From assembly GCA_947034885.2 (NCBI GenBank), contig OZ019759.1, positions 11,038,501-11,102,500 on the forward strand: a DNA stretch of 64,000 bases, in the 5' to 3' direction. This stretch comes from Thuidium tamariscinum (Eukaryota; Streptophyta; Bryopsida; Hypnales; Thuidiaceae). The notes below the pieces were generated by a model. It was not told the origin of the DNA. It saw only the letters and a program-made list of their open reading frames with translations, and did no database searches. The position numbers were made by a program, and so were the translations under genes. Positions 58,765 through 64,000 of the stretch are shown one piece after another (the stretch's first letter is position 1; each line of letters opens with the position of its first letter).

Positions 58765-60101
58765 TGTGACGATCCATTAGCGTCTACACTATCGTTGTGA
58801 CCACTTAATTAGAATGGGAATAGTACATGAAATTTCTGAGAGTGAAGACCCGGGACATGAAGGGCATTCCGAAGCACCATATCGAGTCCACAGCTCAGAT
58901 TGCTATGACGAGTGGATAAATCGAATCCTCTGAATCTAAGTAGTGAAGTCACGTACGCTGCCTCCATGAATTAGGGTTCACGGTTCAGTGTGCATGTAGT
59001 GGGAAGTGAAGTCTGGTTCTCTGAAATCATCTTTAAAAGTGTCAAGTCACTTTGACAGATTGTTGATGGAACGTTTATTTATACTTCAAGAAAATGGTAT
59101 CTGATTTCATGGTTACCGAAGCTCTTCTTCTTTGAAACGTAGTGGATTGAACGTCCCAGGCTGCATACAAGTTCACGCTCCTGTTGCCGGTGCATTCTTA
59201 CTACGAACGCTACTCATGTGGAGATACTGCGAAGGTCAGCTTCGCCAATTCTGGTATTGTAAACATTCTTCTACAATATATACCTCAGTTCATTACATTG
59301 TAAGTGAAGGTTGTAGGAGACGTAGCTGCTTACGTGACGATATTCACAACATGATATTAAGCGGGGATTCATTGAACCCATGTCTGATAACCTGACAGTA
59401 TCTTGTGCGCCTCATATTTGGATTGAGTCACTGCGGACTAGGCTTTGTTTACGGTAATACTAATTCACCTCAGTTCTGTCACTTCTCTGTTCTGGTTTGT
59501 CTTAGTTGCTCCGAAGTGGCTCACGCTCGTTAATTTTGAGCAATTCCTTTAGGAGTATTTCGGTCTGTAAAGACGATTAGGTTTGCAACAGTACATTCAG
59601 TGATTTATTGAATCTTCGTCTGTGCCTCACAAAGGTGGCACCCTCTCAAGCTGCTTTGCTATGAAGCATATAACTTGTACTCTTGTAACATGAATTCCAG
59701 AAGTTCTTGGTACAGTTGTACAAAATTGGTAGTCATTTGGTGAATGAGGTTTGCTATGGAATAAATGATGCTAGGTTTAACCAGGATGTTCGAATTACAT
59801 ACCTAGTACTACTAGCCTAGAAGCGAACTTCTGTTGGGATCATCAGGTTCCACATAAAGCCGTACTGACCACAAATGATTGTGGCATGACTTAATCCATG
59901 GATTTTATAGGGTAACTTCCATGTCAAGGTGTACTGTAGTTTATATGAGGACTTCCAAACATTTGGTGCACGGTAGTGTGTACTAGAACTTCCTCACCAA
60001 GAATTCCAATTCACAGTTTTTGGAAAATCATAGTAAGCCTTCTTGTCATACTGAAGAGGGGGTTTTCAGGGTACACAGTTTGTGCATTTCGTAGCCCTAT
60101 A
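58765..60101. other. Intergenic, no gene seen
   Basis: Mixed sequence without recognisable exons, RNA genes or terminal repeats. The ORF at 59132-59395 has no clear domain and its start has no supporting context. Confidence 0.4.
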
Positions 60102-60428
60102 AGGTAAAAGGCTCTTAAATTGAATGGGTTCTAAAATGGTGCCCTACCTTAAATGTATAGTACTTGTACATGTTCCTTTTTCATAGCCTTTAGCAGTGTA
60201 CTAACAATGTACATTTTAGGTAGGGCACGATTTTAGAGCCCTATGCCCTTTCAACTTCAAAATTTGATAACTAATTCCACAAAACTCAAAAAAATATGAA
60301 ATGACTTCGGTTACATGTCAATTGTACTTGTCTTCCAAATAAAATGTACTGAGTTATATTTCTTGAAGTTCTACCTATCTCAAATTCTGTTTCAGCCCTT
60401 AGGTGGTCCATTATAGGACCTCTTACCT
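60102..60428. mobile_element. 327-bp TA-flanked MITE containing a second inverted repeat
   Basis: The outer ends are imperfect inverted repeats (AGGTAAAAGGCTCT on the left, AGGTAAGAGGTCCT when the right end is read in reverse) flanked by TA at 60100-60101 and 60429-60430, fitting a Stowaway/mariner-like MITE. Inside, 60126-60157 and 60210-60241 form a 32-bp inverted repeat with 3 mismatches around a 52-bp loop. Non-coding. Confidence 0.65.
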
Positions 60429-61295
60429 TATACTCTTGTAGGCACCACATAGTACCTCAAATTCGAAGTTCGATACCGAGGTGTACATCTTGATATTTAA
60501 GGTGTTCCAAATGAGTACTCTATATTGTGTTGAAGAAAGAGGTCCAAAATTATTGAATGCATGCGTATCCTAAACCAATGTTTCACCTCAGCACGGTCCG
60601 AAAGCTCCGTTTCTGGTGATGGGTCCTACTTTTTTATTATGGATTTTGGGTGATGTCACCGTTGACAACCCAATATTTGTGTATGGACAAAAATGTCCCA
60701 GGCAACATTCATGTTAATATGAAAACATTGAGTTGTCAACGTCGATGTTCTGTTGGACATTTTTTTGGACAAAGCTTTTTTAGGTTCTTCCCGCTGACGT
60801 CACTTGAAATTAGCCATAATCAATTAGGTCTTGTCACCTAAAACATTGGTTTCTTATTTTAAAATAAAAGTGACTACATCACAAGTTACATATGAAGGTG
60901 TTGGATTTTAATTTTTCGTGAACTGGAAAGTGAAGTTTCATGTTTAGAGGAGTTGCATTCGTTCTATCATTCATGCGCATTCAAAATGAGCATATTCTTC
61001 CACGTCATGCTCAAGAGGGGAGGTAAAAGTAATTGACGTTTAGCATTACCAACATCCATGTCTTATGTTGTGATCCTCTTATTTTTTAAAAATAACTTGC
61101 AATGCGAACAATTTGAAGCAATGCCCTAAACCATGTACTCGTTTAATGGGGTATAGCAATTATTTTTTCACGTTAACCAGTACAATGACTTAAGCTTTTG
61201 TTTCATTTCATGATTGTGCAGGAATCAATAAGCATCACAGATAGTAATTTCAAGAGCTAGCACTTAAAGAGAAGACAAGTTGCACGTTTGAAGAG
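60429..61295 (+). promoter_or_regulatory. 5' flank of the TNP2 gene
   Basis: About 870 bp between the MITE and the TNP2 start. Short dyads occur (GTTGACAACC near 60661 and GAGTTGTCAAC near 60730; GGACAAAAATGTCC at 60686-60699). In CACTA elements this zone would hold subterminal repeats and the 5' terminus, but I found no CACTA end. A polypyrimidine-AG site (TGATTGTGCAG) about 75 bp upstream of the ATG suggests a leader intron. Confidence 0.35.
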
Positions 61296-64000
61296 ATGAG
61301 TTCGAATATAGGAGATCAGCGAGCACATATAAGCTTCAGTACCGATGGGCGAGCACTGAGGCACATTCCTGTTGGAGATTTGATTCTACAAACGGAGCTT
61401 TGAGTGGCAACTGAGAAAGATGTTCGATCGTTCAGGTGTCCTTGTCCAGATTGTCATGGTGGACAACGGAAAACTATTGAAGTTATACGGAAGCATCATA
61501 TAGCTGTGGGTAGGGATCCTTTTCTTTTGAAGTCGATGATAGGTGGGGATCCCATAGATGGTTATCTTGCACGCGGAATCTGGGTGGAAGATGACGCATA
61601 TGACAATGATGTTGTACATCCTGCTTCAAATGAAGTTGCCCCACCAGCGGAGGCAGAGGCTTCGCTATTGCATGGTACTGAACCTGCAGTGGACGGTGTA
61701 ACTAATGGCCCTCTGGATGCACATCATGAAGTGCATCGTCAAGTAATGGAGGCCTTTGATCGAGGAGATGCCTTGCACATCGAGGTTGGTGATGCTATAG
61801 ATGCTGAAGAGAATGATGAAGCCGGTAGTGACACCATTGATGGATTGGAGGAACTATATGAACAAGCGACTACGGCAGTGTACCCTGGGTCAAAGTGTAG
61901 CGTTGTTTCTGCTACAATAGTGATCATGAATATGTGTACCGTGTTCAGAGTTAGCAACAACTTCACAGATGAGTTGTTGCGGTACCTGTCCACAGATTTG
62001 TTGCCAGCACACAATAAGTTGCCAACATCGCATTATATAGCTCAACGAAGTATACGGAAATTGGGGCTGAACTACAACAACATACATGCTTGTTCTGATG
62101 GGTGCGTGTTATTTGAAGAGGAGTATGCGGATTTGGACAGCTGCCCGAAGTGTAACACGTCACGGTGGATTGAAGGCAGTACCTCAGTTCCCGCCAAAGT
62201 GATTTGTCACTTTCCGCTCATACCTCGGTTGAAGCGTATGTGGAGGTCTGTTGAGATCTCCAATATGCTGACAGGTTATACGAAGCATGTAAGTACCGAC
62301 GGTGTTATGCGATCAGTTGTTGATAGTCCTGCTTGGAAGCATGTTGACACTAACCTAGTTTTTGGGAACTTCGGGGCAGAGAAGAGAAACATGCGTCTAG
62401 CACTAACTCTCGACGGGGTGAATCCTTTCAAATTGAGTAATACCAACTGGTCAACGTGGCCAGTGTTGATTCTCATATACAATTTTGAACCTTGGTTTGT
62501 GACAAAGAAATTCTTCATTTCGTTGTGCATTTTGATATCAGGAAAACATTCACCAACAACCAAAAGTATGGGTGTTTTTATAAGGCCTTTACTGAGGGAG
62601 CTCAATGAATTGTGGAAAGGCGTTTGAGCATTGGATTTCTCTAAACCTGAAGGCACAAGGAGCTTTCTGCTACGTGGGCTTCTACTGTGGACGATATCAG
62701 ATTTTCCAGCATATGGTCTTATATCAGGCCTTTGTTGTAAGGGTTACAAAGGGTGTCCACCATGTGGACCTGCAACTGATTCACGCATGGCAAGGACTGG
62801 AGATGTCCTGCAAGGTGGAAGGACGAGAGGGTCAAAAATAGTTTATGGTGGCATCCGACGGTATTTACCACGGCACCATCCGTACCGTCGGAATAGGAGC
62901 TTCAATGGAGCTGTTGAAGATCGTGAGCAACCACAGGTAGTGTCTGGACAACAAGTCATATAGTACACAGCATGGCGCCAAGCGTATCTCAACATGGGAG
63001 GAAAAGAGAATGGAAAAGACGATCCTGTGCACATTACGGGGGTGAAATGGTTGTGTGCATTGTACGATCTCCCATATTGGCAAGTATGCAGTCCGTCCAA
63101 AGTACAAGTCCAAAGTTCATTGTTGAGAATAAGTAATGGATCAGGGTTTAACGTGAACAGGAGTTGGAACAAAATGAACATGTGGACCAAGATGTCTTCA
63201 AAATAATTCCGTGTGCTTCACTTTGTTTCAAAGTTGCTCAGTAATGCTTTGAGCAATGTTCATGTTTTCTGAAGACTTCGGTGGTTCAGGTTCTGAAGCA
63301 TTCTAATTTGTGTTGTCCACGGTATTTACTCATTAGGCATTTACTGGACGTCATGCACTGTGAGAGGAATCTCTGTGAGAACATCGTGAAGACATTAATG
63401 GCTATGAATGATAGCGCCGGAAGTCAGGATTTACAAGACTTGGGTATTCACGAAGAATTATGGCTACAAGCATCAGAGCGTCCCAATGCACAGTACTTCA
63501 TGCCCCATGCACCATATGTTTTGAATGTTGAGGAGCGGAAAGAGTTTGTCAGTACCATATCAAATATGCGTACACCAACAAATTACGTCGGCTCCATTCA
63601 CAAACGCTTAGTGGATGGCAAACTACAATATATGAAAACACATGATTACCATGTCTTGATGCGGCAGGTGCGTTGCATGTTCGGTTCGATACCCGGAATG
63701 GAATCACTTGAATGAAAAGCAGATGTTGAATGTACTGATTTAGTTATAAGAATTTGCACAAGTACTTGTACATTTTGAAATTGAAGGAATGATACATAAT
63801 GAGTGAATCATTAAAGGAAACACTGTTTTATGATGAAGTTCCAAAAGGTAATGTCACTGAGAAAAAGGAAGCTGCACAGTACAATGCAGTCGAGGGCTTT
63901 TTCCTTGTCAAAGTATGCTTACTGTGTACTACATTCATGTGTTTGCAAGTGCTTCCAGTGGCAGTGCACAACGTTTTAGATGAAAATGTGCGTTCAGCCA
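61296..64000 (+). pseudogene. TNP2-type CACTA transposase, broken and cut by window edge
   Basis: TNP2 is the catalytic transposase of En/Spm (CACTA) DNA elements. From ATG 61296 one frame runs to a donor at 63083 (TGGCAA|GTATGC), then an intron to 63289, then exon 63290-63667. Domains in order: transposase-associated Cys motif (FRCPCPDCHGGQRK, 61434-61475); C..CVLFEEEYADLDSCPKC; VICHFPLIPRLKRMW; SPAWKHVD; MRLALTLDGVNPF; WPVLILIYNFEPW; LLWTISDFPAYG; GVKWLCALYDLPYW; then LIRHLLDVMHCERN; then the start of the DUF4218-type region (THDYHVLMRQ). Its continuation LPVAVHNVLDENV is visible at 63952-63990, but the 63667 donor phase does not fit it. In-frame stops: TGA 61401, TGA 62625, TAG 62961. The gene is non-functional as read; the 3' part lies outside the window. 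Confidence 0.9.

Noticed and set aside
48723-62963. Stop-codon recoding or an altered genetic code as explanation for in-frame TAG/TGA
   Set aside because: TGA and TAA serve as ordinary ends of other genes here (42829, 33833, 14203), frameshifts accompany the stops, and the genes are transposon-type; decay explains it better.
1-64000. tRNA genes, CRISPR arrays, bacterial-type operons
   Set aside because: Reading both strands by eye gave no convincing tRNA cloverleaf, no regularly spaced short direct repeats with unique spacers, and no prokaryotic gene organisation. A tRNA scan could still find a worn copy.

Overview
The window looks like nuclear DNA of a land plant. The evidence is spliced genes with GT..AG introns, AACCCTAA-type (telo-box) motifs near gene starts, a B3 DNA-binding domain (a plant family), CACTA (En/Spm) transposon genes of the TNP2 and Transposase_24 types, and many short TA-type MITE-like repeats. 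I cannot name the species. Mixed AT-rich repeat blocks and small phase-matched exons would suit a seed-free plant (moss, lycophyte or fern), but this is inference. Genes are few and mostly broken; most of the window is repeat or plain intergenic DNA.

Layout. 1-14 kb: AT-rich intergenic DNA with degenerate dispersed repeats (called here B, C and D), a 34-bp perfect palindrome, a weak 5S-rRNA-like segment, a ~1.4 kb near-perfect inverted repeat (7839-9265) and a 277-bp MITE filled with a minisatellite. 14-18 kb: a family-A repeat, and a broken B3-domain gene (16363-16919) behind a duplicated pyrimidine-rich 5' region. 18.7-24.5 kb: a three-level nest in which a family-B repeat sits inside a family-A repeat, and a 4032-bp LTR-type fossil sits inside the B copy with a 5-bp target duplication. 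25.8-27.7 kb: further B and A copies, the latter split by another MITE. 28.9-31.3 kb: two tandem arrays, of ~180-bp and ~73-bp period. 32.5-33.8 kb and 40.3-42.8 kb: two multi-exon genes whose exons join in phase but whose products I do not recognise.

44-64 kb: a CACTA-related district. A plus-strand gene (about 44.2-50.0 kb, perhaps to 51.6 kb) encodes a Pro/Gln/Ser-rich N-terminus, a Transposase_24-like region, acidic linkers and a late region like the domain seen at the end of many plant CACTA proteins. A minus-strand gene (56.4-53.8 kb, perhaps from 57.6 kb) encodes a clearer Transposase_24 protein with a C-terminal coiled coil. A plus-strand TNP2 transposase gene starts at 61296 and runs off the right edge. 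A 109-codon acidic ORF of unknown function lies between the minus gene and TNP2. In known CACTA elements TNP2 is the catalytic transposase, and the Transposase_24/TnpA-type protein binds the element's ends. All three genes carry internal stops, so they look silenced and decaying. All ten internal stops recorded across five genes are TAG or TGA and none is TAA, the pattern expected from deamination of methylated CAG (CHG) and CGA (CG).

Exon limits were read by eye from splice consensus and reading phase; no alignment or RNA evidence was available.
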